A stretch of DNA of 64,000 nucleotides from Paraburkholderia gardini (GCF_907164575.1 NZ_CAJQYY010000026.1:35745-99744), one strand, 5' to 3'. Counted from the stretch's first letter, positions 35,413 to 45,224 are shown. Notes: a model not told the origin generated them from the sequence alone. A program made the numbers and translations.

Positions 35413-36867
35413 ATGACATGGACGGTCGATGAACAACTCGCGCTGACAGCCACGCAGGCCGTCGTCGCCATCCAGCAGGGGCGCCTCGCCGCCACCGATT
35501 ATGTCGCGACGTTGCTGGCGCGCGCGGCTGCACTGTCGACGTTGAACGCGCTCACGGCGCTCAACATGGAAGGCGCGCTCGACGCGGCAAAACGCATCGA
35601 CGCGCTGTCCGCCGCGGAAAAAACGCGGCTGCCGCTTGCCGGCCTGCCGGTCGTCGTCAAGGACAACATCAACACGGTGGGACTGCAGACATCGGCGGCG
35701 ACGCCGGCGCTCGAGAATTTCGTTCCGTCTTCCAACGCGCCCTCCGTGCAGCGGCTTGTCGATGCCGGCGCGATCGTGCTCGGCAAGGCCAACATGCACG
35801 AACTGGCGTTCGGCATCACCAGCACGAATCTGGCTTCGCACGCCGGACCGGTGCGCAATCCGTACGATCCATCGCTGATTCCCGGCGGCTCTTCGGGCGG
35901 CACCGCAGCCGCTATCGCCGCCCGCATCGCGCCCGCCGGTCTCGGTACCGACACCGGCGGCTCAACGCGTATTCCCGCCGCGCTGACCGGCACCGCGGGC
36001 TTTCGTCCTTCGGTGGGTAACGGCGGCCGCGCGCGCCGCTATCACGACCCGCACGCCGTCGTGCCGATCAGCCGCACGCGCGACACGGTCGGTCCGATGG
36101 CGCGCACCGTCGCCGATATTGCGCTGCTCGACGGCGTCATCGCGGGCGATACCACGCTGCCCGCCGTTTCGCTTGCGGGCCTGCGCATTGGCTTGCCCGC
36201 GCCGCTCTGGGAAGGCCTGGAACGCGCGCTCGAAAGCGTCGCGCGCGCTGCCGTGGCGCGCCTCGCGGCAGCGGGCGTGGTCTTCGTCGAGCTCGACATG
36301 CCCGGGCTGATCGAGTTGAACGACAAGGTCAGCTCGCCCGTGGCGCTGCACGAACCCGTCGACGATGTCCCTGCGTGGCTCGTCGCCAACAATGCGCCCG
36401 TGAAAACCGTGGTGGATATCGCCGCGCGCATTGCGTGCCCGGACGTGCGCAGCGCGTACGACGCGATCATCGCCGACGTGTTCGCCAGTCAATACGACGC
36501 GGCGATGCACACGTGGCGCCCGCAGCTTCAGCAGCTATATGACGCAACTTTCAACACGCACCGGATCGACGCGCTGCTTTTCCCCACCACGATCCTCGCC
36601 GCCGTGCCCATTGACGAGATGAACGGCTCGTCCACGGTGACGATCGACGACGGCGAGACGCTCGATGAAATGGCAGCGTTCCTGCGCAATACCGACCCGG
36701 CCAGCAATGCGGGCATTCCGGGCCTTTCGTTGCCCGCGGGCATGACGCAGGACGGGCGCCCTGTTGGCATCGAACTGGACGGCCCGACTGGCAGCGACCG
36801 GCGCCTGCTTGCGATCGGCATCGCGTTCGAACAGATATTGGGTTCGCTCGCGGCTCCAGCCCTGTAA
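35413..36867 (+). CDS. Amidase, indole-3-acetamide hydrolase-like
   Basis: A 484-residue amidase-signature enzyme with the full Ser-cisSer-Lys triad: Lys83 (VVVKDNIN), Ser160 (PGGSSGGTAAA) and Ser184 (GTDTGGSTRIPAA). The overall pattern is like IaaH/MdlY-type amidases that act on aryl-acetamides or mandelamide. Without a tryptophan monooxygenase nearby, auxin synthesis is only one option and general amide scavenging is another. GGAGA lies 8 bp before the ATG. A GntR regulator gene follows after 130 bp and probably controls it. Confidence 0.8.
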   Translation: MTWTVDEQLALTATQAVVAIQQGRLAATDYVATLLARAAALSTLNALTALNMEGALDAAKRIDALSAAEKTRLPLAGLPVVVKDNINTVGLQTSAATPALENFVPSSNAPSVQRLVDAGAIVLGKANMHELAFGITSTNLASHAGPVRNPYDPSLIPGGSSGGTAAAIAARIAPAGLGTDTGGSTRIPAALTGTAGFRPSVGNGGRARRYHDPHAVVPISRTRDTVGPMARTVADIALLDGVIAGDTTLPAVSLAGLRIGLPAPLWEGLERALESVARAAVARLAAAGVVFVELDMPGLIELNDKVSSPVALHEPVDDVPAWLVANNAPVKTVVDIAARIACPDVRSAYDAIIADVFASQYDAAMHTWRPQLQQLYDATFNTHRIDALLFPTTILAAVPIDEMNGSSTVTIDDGETLDEMAAFLRNTDPASNAGIPGLSLPAGMTQDGRPVGIELDGPTGSDRRLLAIGIAFEQILGSLAAPAL

Positions 36868-36997
36868 CCGCCCTGCGTGTGCCGGAGCGCGCGCATGCGG
36901 ACGCTATAATCGCTGCGTTCCGGCGACTGTGGTCCTGCCTCGCGTCAACCTCGCGAAGCGGGTCGCGTCGCCGCCTGCCGCCACGTCCACCGAAACC

Positions 36998-37753
36998 ATG
37001 CAATTTCGCCCGATCCCGACGTTCACCCGCAAGCGCCTTTCCGATGTCGTGTCGGAGCAGATCAAGGCGTTGATCGCGGAAGGCGCGCTGCGCCCGGGCG
37101 ACCGTCTGCCTGCCGAACGCGAGCTCGCGACGCAGCTCGGCGTATCGCGCCCTTCGCTGCGCGAAGCGCTGATCCGGCTCGAAGCCGACGGCTACATCGA
37201 AATGACCGGTCGCGGCGGCTTCGTGGTGGTCGATATGACAGCCACGGTCATTTCAAAGCCCCTCGCCGAACTGTTATTGCAAAACACGCGTACGCGCTCC
37301 GATATCCTGGAGCTCAGGCAAGGCCTTGAATCGATCGCAACGGTCTACGCAACCGAGCGCGCGACGCCCGATGATCTCGCTGCGATCCGCACCGCGTTTG
37401 AGGCATTAAAGACCTGCGCATTGTCATCCGACCGCACGCATCTTGCGGATCTCGACGCTGCGTTTCACCTCGCGATTGCCGATTCGACGCACAACGTCGC
37501 GCTGGCGCACGTGATGCACGGCATCCACACGCTGATCCGCGAATCGATGCGTCAGTCGCACCGGCTCATCGATTACGACGACGCGATGGAACGGCAGCTC
37601 CTCGAGCAGCACCAGGCCATCTACGATGCGATCGTGGCACGCGACGCGCACAAGGCGCGCAGCGCGGCCGAGCAGCATCTGACGTACGTGCGGGCACTTT
37701 ACGAACGACACGCGGCGCAGCCACGTCAGCTCACGCGAGATCACCCAACATAA
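36998..37753 (+). CDS. FadR-type GntR regulator next to the amidase
   Basis: A 251-residue regulator with a winged helix at residues 12-75 (GDRLPAERELATQLGVSRPS, then LREALIRLEADGYIEMTGRGG) and an FCD domain with the expected acidic and histidine ligands (DLDAAFHLAIADSTHNV and LLEQHQAIYDAI). The frame extends upstream into the amidase in another register, but the family start is ATG 36998. The ribosome site is poor. It is probably a substrate-responsive repressor of the amidase gene. The stop is 15 bp before the Cdh gene. Confidence 0.8.
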   Translation: MQFRPIPTFTRKRLSDVVSEQIKALIAEGALRPGDRLPAERELATQLGVSRPSLREALIRLEADGYIEMTGRGGFVVVDMTATVISKPLAELLLQNTRTRSDILELRQGLESIATVYATERATPDDLAAIRTAFEALKTCALSSDRTHLADLDAAFHLAIADSTHNVALAHVMHGIHTLIRESMRQSHRLIDYDDAMERQLLEQHQAIYDAIVARDAHKARSAAEQHLTYVRALYERHAAQPRQLTRDHPT

Positions 37754-37768
37754 CGGAACCGACGCCCC

Positions 37769-38518
37769 ATGCGTTTCGCGCTCTGCACTTTCATCAGCGT
37801 CGTGCTAGCCGCCACCGGCAGTGGCTGCGCGACGCTCGCCGCGGCTGATTCGAACGCGCTGTGGCGCATCGTCGACGGCCAGTGCGTGATGTCGATGCAA
37901 TCATCCGGAACACCCGGTTTCTGCACTCGCGTCGACCTGCAGGCGCATTACGCTATTCTCAAGGACATCAACGGTTCATCGCAGTACCTGCTGATTCCAA
38001 CCGATCGCGTGACTGGCATCGAAAGCCCGCAAGTCATCGCTGACGATGCGAGGCCGTACTGGTCCGACGCGTGGAACGCCCGCACGTACGTTCAAAAGGC
38101 CGTCAAACAGGAACTCGGCGACGAGCAACTCGGGCTGGAAATCAACTCCCCGTATCGCCGTACGCAGTCGCAACTGCACATCCATATCGACTGCCTGCGC
38201 AAAGACGTGATCGATGTGCTCGCGCGATATCGTCGCAACGCGCCGGGCAAATGGCATTGGGAGACGATCGACGGAAACCGCTACCGCATCATGCGCGTCG
38301 CCTCGATTGCCGGGACCGACGATCCGTTCAGGGTCGTCGCGCGTAATCTTCCGGACGATACGACGATGGCGTCGCAGACGATCCTCGTGACCGGCGCGGG
38401 CCCTTCCGCGGCAAGCGACGGATGGCTGATCGTCAACAGCAGCCTGGATCTCGACGACGGCAGCGGCTCGGCGGAACCGCTGATGGACCACGCGTGCAAA
38501 CTCGCACGGAAGAGCTGA
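37769..38518 (+). CDS. cdh: CDP-diacylglycerol pyrophosphatase
   Basis: A 249-residue protein of the Cdh family (HIT-like fold) with the active-site motif QLHIHIDCLR near residue 135, the HxHxDC form special to this family. The N-terminus is a signal or lipoprotein signal (cysteine after ATGSG at residue 20), placing the enzyme at the periplasmic face. It splits CDP-diacylglycerol into CMP and phosphatidate. The length equals E. coli Cdh. It follows the GntR gene by 15 bp, but a functional link to the amidase is not apparent. Confidence 0.85.
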   Translation: MRFALCTFISVVLAATGSGCATLAAADSNALWRIVDGQCVMSMQSSGTPGFCTRVDLQAHYAILKDINGSSQYLLIPTDRVTGIESPQVIADDARPYWSDAWNARTYVQKAVKQELGDEQLGLEINSPYRRTQSQLHIHIDCLRKDVIDVLARYRRNAPGKWHWETIDGNRYRIMRVASIAGTDDPFRVVARNLPDDTTMASQTILVTGAGPSAASDGWLIVNSSLDLDDGSGSAEPLMDHACKLARKS

Positions 38519-38684
38519 CACGCGCTTCATTCCGTTGAAACAGGCTTTCCGTTTTTCAGCACATGCTTTCCGCGAGAAATTGGTTCTGTCATTCGACATG
38601 GGCCTTTACGATCGGCTTCAATGGCGTGCCGTCTAACCGCGTCGCGCAGTATCAGCAGCCTTTCGTAACGATGCGGACCAGCCT

Positions 38685-39671
38685 GTGGCGAACTATCTCG
38701 ACGACACCCAGCGCCGTACCCTGGCCCACCTCGCCACCACGCTGACGTGGCGCACCGAATGGCCGACGTGGGTGGTGATCGCGACGATTTACGCATCCTG
38801 GTTCGGTGTCGCGGTTCACGTTCGCGCACTCGGTGTGCCGGTTGCCGCGGTTCTTCTCGCCTTCCTCAGCGCGTGGTACATGTCCCTTCAACACGAACTG
38901 ATGCACGGTCATCCGACACGCTCACGCCTGCTGAACGGGCTGCTCGGCTTCGCGCCGCTTGCGGTGTGGTTTCCGTATGGCATCTATCGCGACCTGCATC
39001 TTCAGCATCACGCCGATTCGCATTTGACGCATCCATCGCTCGATCCGGAAAGCTATTTTGTTACGCATCGAGCGTGGCAACGGACGGGGGCCCTGATGCG
39101 CGCGCTGCTCACGGTCCGCAACACATTTATCGGGCGCCTGTTATTCGGACCTGCGTTTTCAATCGCGACGACGGCGAGCGAAGCAATTCGCAGGATCGCT
39201 GGGGGTGACTTGAGCGATGTACCCACGTGGCTCATGCATTGCATCGCGCTCGTTGCGTTGACGTACTGGCTGAACGTAGCGTGCGGCCTGCCGGCATGGG
39301 TTTTTATTGCCGGTGTCGGCTATGCGGCGCTGTCTGTCGGGTCTGTGCGCTCGTTTCATGAACATCGCACCGCCGGTTCCGGTCAGCATCGCTCAGTCAT
39401 CAATGAGGCTGCGTTCTTCTGGCGGCTTCTTTTTCTGAACAATAACTATCATGCGATACATCACGACCTGCCACATGTGCCCTGGTTCGCACTCCGGGAA
39501 GTCTATGAAACGTCCCGCCAGCAATACATAGAACGCTCAGGAGGCTTTCTGGTAAAGGGTTACAGCGAATGGTTAAAGCTTTATGCATTCGCACCGGTTG
39601 CGCATCCGGTGCATGGCAATCTGTCTGATTTCATCCAGAGGAATCCGTCTGCTTCCACCCGTCTTTCATAA
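38685..39671 (+). CDS. Fatty acid desaturase family membrane protein
   Basis: A 328-residue protein with the three histidine boxes of membrane di-iron desaturases: HELMHGH (about 74-80), HLQHHADSH (about 105-113) and HAIHHDLPH near residue 265. About four to six membrane helices lie between them. It may desaturate or hydroxylate a lipid chain, and beta-carotene-type or alkane substrates cannot be excluded. The start is a GTG with a poor ribosome site, so the N-terminus may be a few residues off. Confidence 0.8.
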   Translation: MANYLDDTQRRTLAHLATTLTWRTEWPTWVVIATIYASWFGVAVHVRALGVPVAAVLLAFLSAWYMSLQHELMHGHPTRSRLLNGLLGFAPLAVWFPYGIYRDLHLQHHADSHLTHPSLDPESYFVTHRAWQRTGALMRALLTVRNTFIGRLLFGPAFSIATTASEAIRRIAGGDLSDVPTWLMHCIALVALTYWLNVACGLPAWVFIAGVGYAALSVGSVRSFHEHRTAGSGQHRSVINEAAFFWRLLFLNNNYHAIHHDLPHVPWFALREVYETSRQQYIERSGGFLVKGYSEWLKLYAFAPVAHPVHGNLSDFIQRNPSASTRLS

Positions 39672-39732
39672 GAACACGCCTGGGGCGACCCGTAACCCGG
39701 ATGCAAGTCGTCGAAAGCGGAGCACCTTCACA

Positions 39733-40497
39733 CTACTTTCGCAGCGCCGCCTCAATCTCGTCGAGAACCTTGTCTTTGCCGATGCCAGTGAGAAAGGCCA
39801 GTCCCTTGATTACTGGCTTCGTCACGGAAGCAGAGATTGGCGTCGTTGCCACAATGAAATCGACGTTGTCGGCAAGCGAGAGAACCTCTGTAGCTTTAGC
39901 CTGCTGGGCATTGAAGGTTAATCCTCTCTTCTTCATTTCTTCCGTCACGGCCACATTCACTGCTGTAGACGTCGCAACACCGGTGCCGCACGCAAACAGA
40001 ATCGTTTTAATCCTGGCCATTTTCGTTCCGCTCCATTGTCCAAACACCGATTTGACTTCTTCCAGCGTCCTGGCACACTTCAAAGCCCTTATCGCCGACG
40101 CGTCCTGAATAGTTGCGATAATCGTCTGCAAGGTCTCGATCTGTTTGTCTTTGTCGTTAATAGCAAGCAGAAAAACAACATCAACGCTAACGCTCTCCTC
40201 GGGATCCTCCATATTGGCGAATGCAACAGGATTTTTTAGCGTCGCCATCGCGACCCCGGCCTTAAGGACATGACAGGGGTCGGTATGCGGAACAGCGACA
40301 TTGCCCTCGCCTTCCATTTTTAGCCCGGTTGGCAACGACCGTTCGCGCTCTATCACGGCATTGGCAAAACCCGGCTTCACATAGCCAAGTCGTTCGAGTT
40401 CCCGAGCGAGTATCAGGATGATCTCTTCGTTTGTCTTCGCCTCGCTCTGAAGCACTATCGCTTCCGGTTCGAGAACCGCCATCAGACTATTTACCAC
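39733..40497 (-). CDS. PTS galactitol-type EIIA-EIIB fusion
   Basis: A 254-residue protein joining two PTS domains. Residues 1-150 are an EIIA of the mannitol/fructose superfamily with phospho-site His71 (NVAVPHTDP). Residues 160-254 are a GatB-type EIIB with phospho-site Cys170 (ILFACGTGVATST). The second domain begins with its own MARIKTILF, as if two genes had fused in frame. It passes phosphate from HPr to the sugar held by the EIIC at 40569. GTG start, AAGGAG 8 bp upstream. GC is low (92 of 180 bases at 39781-39960). Confidence 0.88.
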   Translation of the reverse strand: MVNSLMAVLEPEAIVLQSEAKTNEEIILILARELERLGYVKPGFANAVIERERSLPTGLKMEGEGNVAVPHTDPCHVLKAGVAMATLKNPVAFANMEDPEESVSVDVVFLLAINDKDKQIETLQTIIATIQDASAIRALKCARTLEEVKSVFGQWSGTKMARIKTILFACGTGVATSTAVNVAVTEEMKKRGLTFNAQQAKATEVLSLADNVDFIVATTPISASVTKPVIKGLAFLTGIGKDKVLDEIEAALRK

Positions 40498-40568
40498 CGT
40501 ACGCTCCTTGAATCATCCTCGCAGGATACCGATTCCAGCATCAATACCCGCGACAGTACGACCGGCAA

Positions 40569-41999
40569 TCACGCAGCAGTCTGCTCCGACTGCTCATCAA
40601 CCTGTTCCAGCTGTTCGTCCTCAGCGCCTGCAGCCCGTTCCCAGCCAGCCGTATTACGTCGGTATAGCCAGAACAGAGCGGCAACGACCAGGGCAAGCAG
40701 AACAATACCGCCAGCGCCGAGCCATTGGACGGCCTTGATAACAACATAAGGTACCCACAGGAACCCATCGACCACCGAAGTGATCTGCAAGGCGCCAGCC
40801 GGCAGTTTGAAACCCGACGCCACGGCTGCATGTGTAAAGAGCGGCGCCAGCGCATTCGCGACATAGAAACCGATGGCAAGTGTCACCGTGCCGACCACAA
40901 CCATGCGAAAAACATTGCCCTTCAGGAGCGGTGCAGTCAATGCGACGATAAAGGGAATCACCGCGAGATCAGCAAACAGGATCACGTGGTTGCCGGGCAG
41001 GATGATCGACAGGACGATGGCGATCGGCACCAGAATCAGTGACGATGAAATGGCCGCAGGATGGCCAATCAGAATTGCCGAATCGAGCCCGACGAGCAAT
41101 TCACGATCCCCCGTGCGCTTGCGAACGAACGCCTGTGCTGCATCGGAAACCGGCAGGAGACCTTCCATCAGGATTTTCACCATTCGCGGCAGGAGCAGCA
41201 TGACCGCGGCGAGCGTGATGCCCGTGCTGAGTACCTTGGCGAGTACGACTTCCAGTTTGCCCGCGTTGTAGAAGGCGATAAGCCCGAGCGCAAGCCCGAG
41301 GACAAGGCCGAGGACGACCGGCTCCCCGAACACGCCAAAGCGACGCTCGATGGTTTCGGTACTGATGTTAATTTTTTTGACGCCTGGAATGCGATCCATG
41401 GCCCAGTTCAGCACAATCGCAATGGGCAGGATCTGCGCCGAAGCGAGGTGCGGGACGGAAATGCCCGGCACGCCATAAAACTGCTGCACCGCGCGGGCCG
41501 ACCAGTCCGCGAAAAGCAGCGAAAGCGCCGCGACGATCGCTGCGACGGCAATGCCATAGGCAAGATTGTCGGTTGCCGCAACGACAAGTGAACCGACGAA
41601 GGCGAAATGCCAGAAATTCCACACATCCACGTTCAGCGTGCGTGTCCAGCGCATCAGCAGGAAGACTATATTCACCAGAATACCGACCGGAATGACCCAC
41701 AGTCCAACTGAAGAACCAAAAGCGATCGCAGCCGCCGAAGGCCAGCCCACATCAATGATGTCTCGCTTGATGCCGGTATTAGTCACGATAGCTTGTGCTA
41801 CCTGGCCAATGGACGTGAACATCAGACCAAGCACCAGATTGATACCGATGAAAGCCACACCAATGGTAACGGCCGCGCGGAAAGCTTTGCCCAGCCTGGC
41901 GCCCAGGACGACCGCAATGAGGAAGATCACGATGGGCATTAGCACTGTTGGACCCAGGGCGTCTATTGCCGCTTTTATTCCAGTCAGGATGGCGTACAT
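40569..41999 (-). CDS. PTS galactitol-type EIIC permease
   Basis: A 476-residue membrane protein of the GatC family with about ten helices. Typical elements are the N-terminal MPIVIFLIAVVLGARLGKAF, FGEPVVLGLVLGLALGLIAFY, and the LIGHPAAISSSLILVPIAIV loop. The ATG at 41999 is preferred over an upstream start at 42059 because GGAGGAG lies 7 bp before it. It forms one transcription unit with the EIIAB gene 71 bp downstream. No polyol-phosphate dehydrogenase or kinase adjoins, so the sugar is unknown and the galactitol label is by family only. Confidence 0.88.
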   Translation of the reverse strand: MYAILTGIKAAIDALGPTVLMPIVIFLIAVVLGARLGKAFRAAVTIGVAFIGINLVLGLMFTSIGQVAQAIVTNTGIKRDIIDVGWPSAAAIAFGSSVGLWVIPVGILVNIVFLLMRWTRTLNVDVWNFWHFAFVGSLVVAATDNLAYGIAVAAIVAALSLLFADWSARAVQQFYGVPGISVPHLASAQILPIAIVLNWAMDRIPGVKKINISTETIERRFGVFGEPVVLGLVLGLALGLIAFYNAGKLEVVLAKVLSTGITLAAVMLLLPRMVKILMEGLLPVSDAAQAFVRKRTGDRELLVGLDSAILIGHPAAISSSLILVPIAIVLSIILPGNHVILFADLAVIPFIVALTAPLLKGNVFRMVVVGTVTLAIGFYVANALAPLFTHAAVASGFKLPAGALQITSVVDGFLWVPYVVIKAVQWLGAGGIVLLALVVAALFWLYRRNTAGWERAAGAEDEQLEQVDEQSEQTAA

Positions 42000-42334
42000 G
42001 CTCTCATCTCCTCCATTTTTGCCTATGGTCATCCCTGAACGGTCAAACCAGTCGGACACCGGTAAAATGTTTTTCGCGACGCATTATGTACATTTGATTC
42101 TTACAATATCTCTTTGTCCACTTCGGGCACAAGCAGTCGGGGCTGAAAAAGTTCGCTTCCAGGGTTAGTCCCGATACCGGAAACGGCGGACGAGCGAGGA
42201 CGTGACCTTCAGTTGCCCGAGGTTCGGGTTAGCGGTTTGATGCCACGTTGAGTCATGAGAGCGAAAGACGTCAACCGCCTCGGGCGCGCAAGGCGCCACG
42301 GCGGCGACCCGGCCGATATGCCAGAATCGGCGGC
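42000..42334. other. Divergent promoter region between PTS and binding-protein genes
   Basis: 335 bp without a gene. The part nearest the PTS (42060-42125) is AT-rich and probably holds its promoter. No clear operator palindrome is seen. Confidence 0.45.
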
Positions 42335-43126
42335 ATGAACTGGATCGCCTCGCTTCCGATGTACAACGTGACGCCCGCCCTCGCTGCGGACTGGCGTGCG
42401 TTTCTCGCCGACGTTCTGCGCGACACGGCGCCGCTGACACATATCGTCGAAGCGGACGAGCCGCTGCACACATTCTGGCGCCGCGCGGATCTCCTGATTT
42501 CGCAGACCTGCGGTTACCCGTTGATGCACGGGCTGCACGAACACGTGCAACTGGTCGCGACACCGGAATTCGATGCGCCGGGTTGTGCCGGTCCGAACTA
42601 TTCGAGTGTGATCATGACGCGTGCCGATGGACCCGTTCATTCGCTTGAAACGTCGCGCGGCCTGCGGGTCGCATTCAACCAGCTCGACTCAAATAGCGGA
42701 ATGAATGCACTGCGACATGTGATCGCGCCGCTTTCACGCGATGGTTCGTTCTTTAGCGAAGCGGTTGTTACCGGTTCGCATATCGGCTCACTCACGGCAA
42801 TCGCCGGAAACCGGGCGGATATCGCGGCGATCGATTGTGTGACGATGGCGTTCGTGCGGGACGGGTTACCTCAACTCGCACAGTCGGTGCGCGAGGTTGC
42901 GTGGACGCAGGCGTCGCCGGGGCTACCGCTGGTCGCCAGCAGCGACGTTGACGCATCTACCGTCGAGGCGCTTCGAAGTGCACTGGATAACGCGCTGCGC
43001 GCCGACCCCGTTCGCGCAAAACGGCTGCGCCTGAAGGGGTTTTCCACGCTGTCACTGACGGACTATGCGCGTATTGAACAACTGGAGAACGAAGCGCTTG
43101 CCTTTGGCTATACGCGCCTCGCCTGA
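42335..43126 (+). CDS. PhnD-like substrate-binding domain protein without export signal
   Basis: A 263-residue protein with the shape of phosphate/phosphonate (PhnD) binding proteins: MNWIASLPMYNVTPALAADW at the start, DLLISQTCGYPLMHGL, VAFNQLDSNSGMNALR, then GSHIGSLTAIAGNRADIAAID. The ATG at 42335 begins exactly at the first strand, so there is no signal peptide. A cytoplasmic sensor or salvage role is therefore more likely than transport. No ABC permease is nearby. It converges with the liu operon end at 43141. Confidence 0.72.
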   Translation: MNWIASLPMYNVTPALAADWRAFLADVLRDTAPLTHIVEADEPLHTFWRRADLLISQTCGYPLMHGLHEHVQLVATPEFDAPGCAGPNYSSVIMTRADGPVHSLETSRGLRVAFNQLDSNSGMNALRHVIAPLSRDGSFFSEAVVTGSHIGSLTAIAGNRADIAAIDCVTMAFVRDGLPQLAQSVREVAWTQASPGLPLVASSDVDASTVEALRSALDNALRADPVRAKRLRLKGFSTLSLTDYARIEQLENEALAFGYTRLA

Positions 43127-43140
43127 TCCGGCACGCGAAG

Positions 43141-45153
43141 TCAACCCACTTCCATCACCAGCAGCTGCGCGCCGTCGGCCACCTGATCTCCCACCGCATA
43201 CAACACTTCCGCGACCGTGCCCGCTGCGGGCGCGCCGATGGTGTGCTCCATCTTCATGGCTTCCATCACGATGAGCGGCGTGCCCTTTTCCACCACCGTC
43301 CCCGGTTCGACCAGCACCGCGATTACCTTGCCCGGCATCGGCGCGGTCAGCCTGCCTTCGCTGTGCTCGGCATCGGCTGCATGGGCAAGCAGGTTCTGCC
43401 ACTCGAATGCAAACGCGAAACCGCGGCAAAACACGTGGAAAACGTCGCCATCGATAAACACACGACCTGTCACGCGTGAGTCGCCCGTCGTCGCGCCGAA
43501 CTCATGCGCGTCTTCGCCGCTCCACCACGTGAACGTGTCGCGCTGGCCTGCGTGATCGAGCGTCTGCATTTCGCCGTCGCGCGCGAACGTGACAGAAAAC
43601 GCCGTTTCGCTGTCGACGTCGCGCCATGAAAGCGTTTGCGTATAGCCACCATTCAGGCGCCAGTGCGACAGTGCATCCCACGGCGATGCGCCGTGAGCGG
43701 TACCGCCTTCGCGCGTCAGCAATGCGCCGCACGCCAGCGCGAGCGCTTCCCTGAAAGGCTTTTGCAGCGGCGCAAAGAGCGCTTCGTGATGGCGCTCGAT
43801 CAGCCCCGTGTCGAGATCCGCCGATGAAAACGGCTCACTGGTCACGATCCGTTGCAGGAATTCGACGTTCGTGGACGGCCCGACCACCTCGCATTTGCGC
43901 AATGCGCGGTTCATCCGGGCCAGCGCTTCGTCGCGTGTCGCGCCATGCACGATCAACTTCGCGATCATCGGGTCGTAGAACGGCGTAATCGTGTCGCCTT
44001 CACGCACGCCACTATCGATGCGCACTGTCGCCCGGCCACCCGCCGCGTCGCCGGGCGAGAACTCGACACCTTCCGGCATCCGCAGATGCTTGAGCGTACC
44101 CGTCGAGGGCAGAAAACCGCGCGCGGGATTTTCCGCGTAGATGCGCGCCTCGATCGCATGGCCGTCGACGCGCAATTCGTCCTGCGTCAGCGGCAACGGT
44201 TCACCTGAGGCAACGCGCAATTGCCACTCGACAAGGTCGAGGCCCGTCACCATCTCCGTGACCGGATGCTCGACCTGCAGGCGCGTGTTCATTTCCATGA
44301 AATAGAATGCGTCGCCGGTCATGATGAATTCGACGGTGCCCGCGCCGACGTAATTCACCGCGCGCGCCGCGGCAACCGCCGCTTCGCCCATCGCGATACG
44401 CAACGATGTGTCGAGACCCGGCGCCGGCGCTTCCTCAAGCACTTTCTGGTGGCGCCGCTGCACCGAGCAGTCGCGATCGAACAACCACACTGCACCGCCC
44501 TGCGTGTCGGCGAAGACCTGCACTTCGACGTGCCGTGGCCGCGTCAGGTATTTTTCGATCAGCACGCGATCGTTGCCGAAGCTGCTCGCCGCTTCACGCT
44601 TGCATGACGCCAGCGCCGCCGCGAAATCCTCGCTACGCTCGACCACCCGCATGCCTTTTCCGCCACCGCCCGCGCTCGCTTTCAGCAGCACCGGATAGCC
44701 GAGCGAATCGGCCTCGCGATGCAGCAGCGCCGCGTCCTGATCGTCGCCGTGATAACCCGGCACGAGCGGCACGGCGGCCGAATGCATCAACGCCTTGGCT
44801 GCCGCCTTCGAACCCATCGCGGCGATCGCGCTGACCGGCGGCCCGATAAATACGATGCCGGCCTTCTCGCACGCATGCGCGAAATCCTCGTTTTCCGACA
44901 GGAAGCCGTAGCCCGGATGCACCGCCTGCGCGCCCGTCGAACGCGCGGCCTCGATGATGCGTTCGATGCGCAGATAGCTTTCCGCCACCGTCGATCCGCC
45001 GATATGAACCGCCTCGTCGCACGCGAAGACGTGCTTTGCATTCGCGTCCGCGTCGGAATACACCGCGACGCTCGCGATGCCGAGGCGCTTGCAGGTAGCC
45101 GCCACGCGGCACGCGATCTCGCCCCGGTTTGCAATCAGGATCTTGTTGAACAT
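43141..45153 (-). CDS. liuD: Methylcrotonyl-CoA carboxylase, biotin-carrying alpha subunit
   Basis: A 670-residue biotin carboxylase/carrier fusion. It has an N-terminal biotin carboxylase (MFNKILIANRGEIACRVAAT), ATP-grasp glycine loop KASAGGGGKGMRVV, an MNTRLQVEHPVTE catalytic segment, a middle MCC-type BT region, and a C-terminal biotinyl domain with MEAMKMEH. It carboxylates 3-methylcrotonyl-CoA with the beta subunit at 46034. The ATG at 45153 is the family start, although the frame is open to 45237. It is the last gene of the liu operon, 71 bp after liuC. Confidence 0.93.
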   Translation of the reverse strand: MFNKILIANRGEIACRVAATCKRLGIASVAVYSDADANAKHVFACDEAVHIGGSTVAESYLRIERIIEAARSTGAQAVHPGYGFLSENEDFAHACEKAGIVFIGPPVSAIAAMGSKAAAKALMHSAAVPLVPGYHGDDQDAALLHREADSLGYPVLLKASAGGGGKGMRVVERSEDFAAALASCKREAASSFGNDRVLIEKYLTRPRHVEVQVFADTQGGAVWLFDRDCSVQRRHQKVLEEAPAPGLDTSLRIAMGEAAVAAARAVNYVGAGTVEFIMTGDAFYFMEMNTRLQVEHPVTEMVTGLDLVEWQLRVASGEPLPLTQDELRVDGHAIEARIYAENPARGFLPSTGTLKHLRMPEGVEFSPGDAAGGRATVRIDSGVREGDTITPFYDPMIAKLIVHGATRDEALARMNRALRKCEVVGPSTNVEFLQRIVTSEPFSSADLDTGLIERHHEALFAPLQKPFREALALACGALLTREGGTAHGASPWDALSHWRLNGGYTQTLSWRDVDSETAFSVTFARDGEMQTLDHAGQRDTFTWWSGEDAHEFGATTGDSRVTGRVFIDGDVFHVFCRGFAFAFEWQNLLAHAADAEHSEGRLTAPMPGKVIAVLVEPGTVVEKGTPLIVMEAMKMEHTIGAPAAGTVAEVLYAVGDQVADGAQLLVMEVG

Positions 45154-45224
45154 GAGGTGTCTCGCTCCCGGGCTGTTCTTTATGCTGGGCGTCGCGCATG
45201 CGACGCGTGCGTGCGTTCGTTGCA

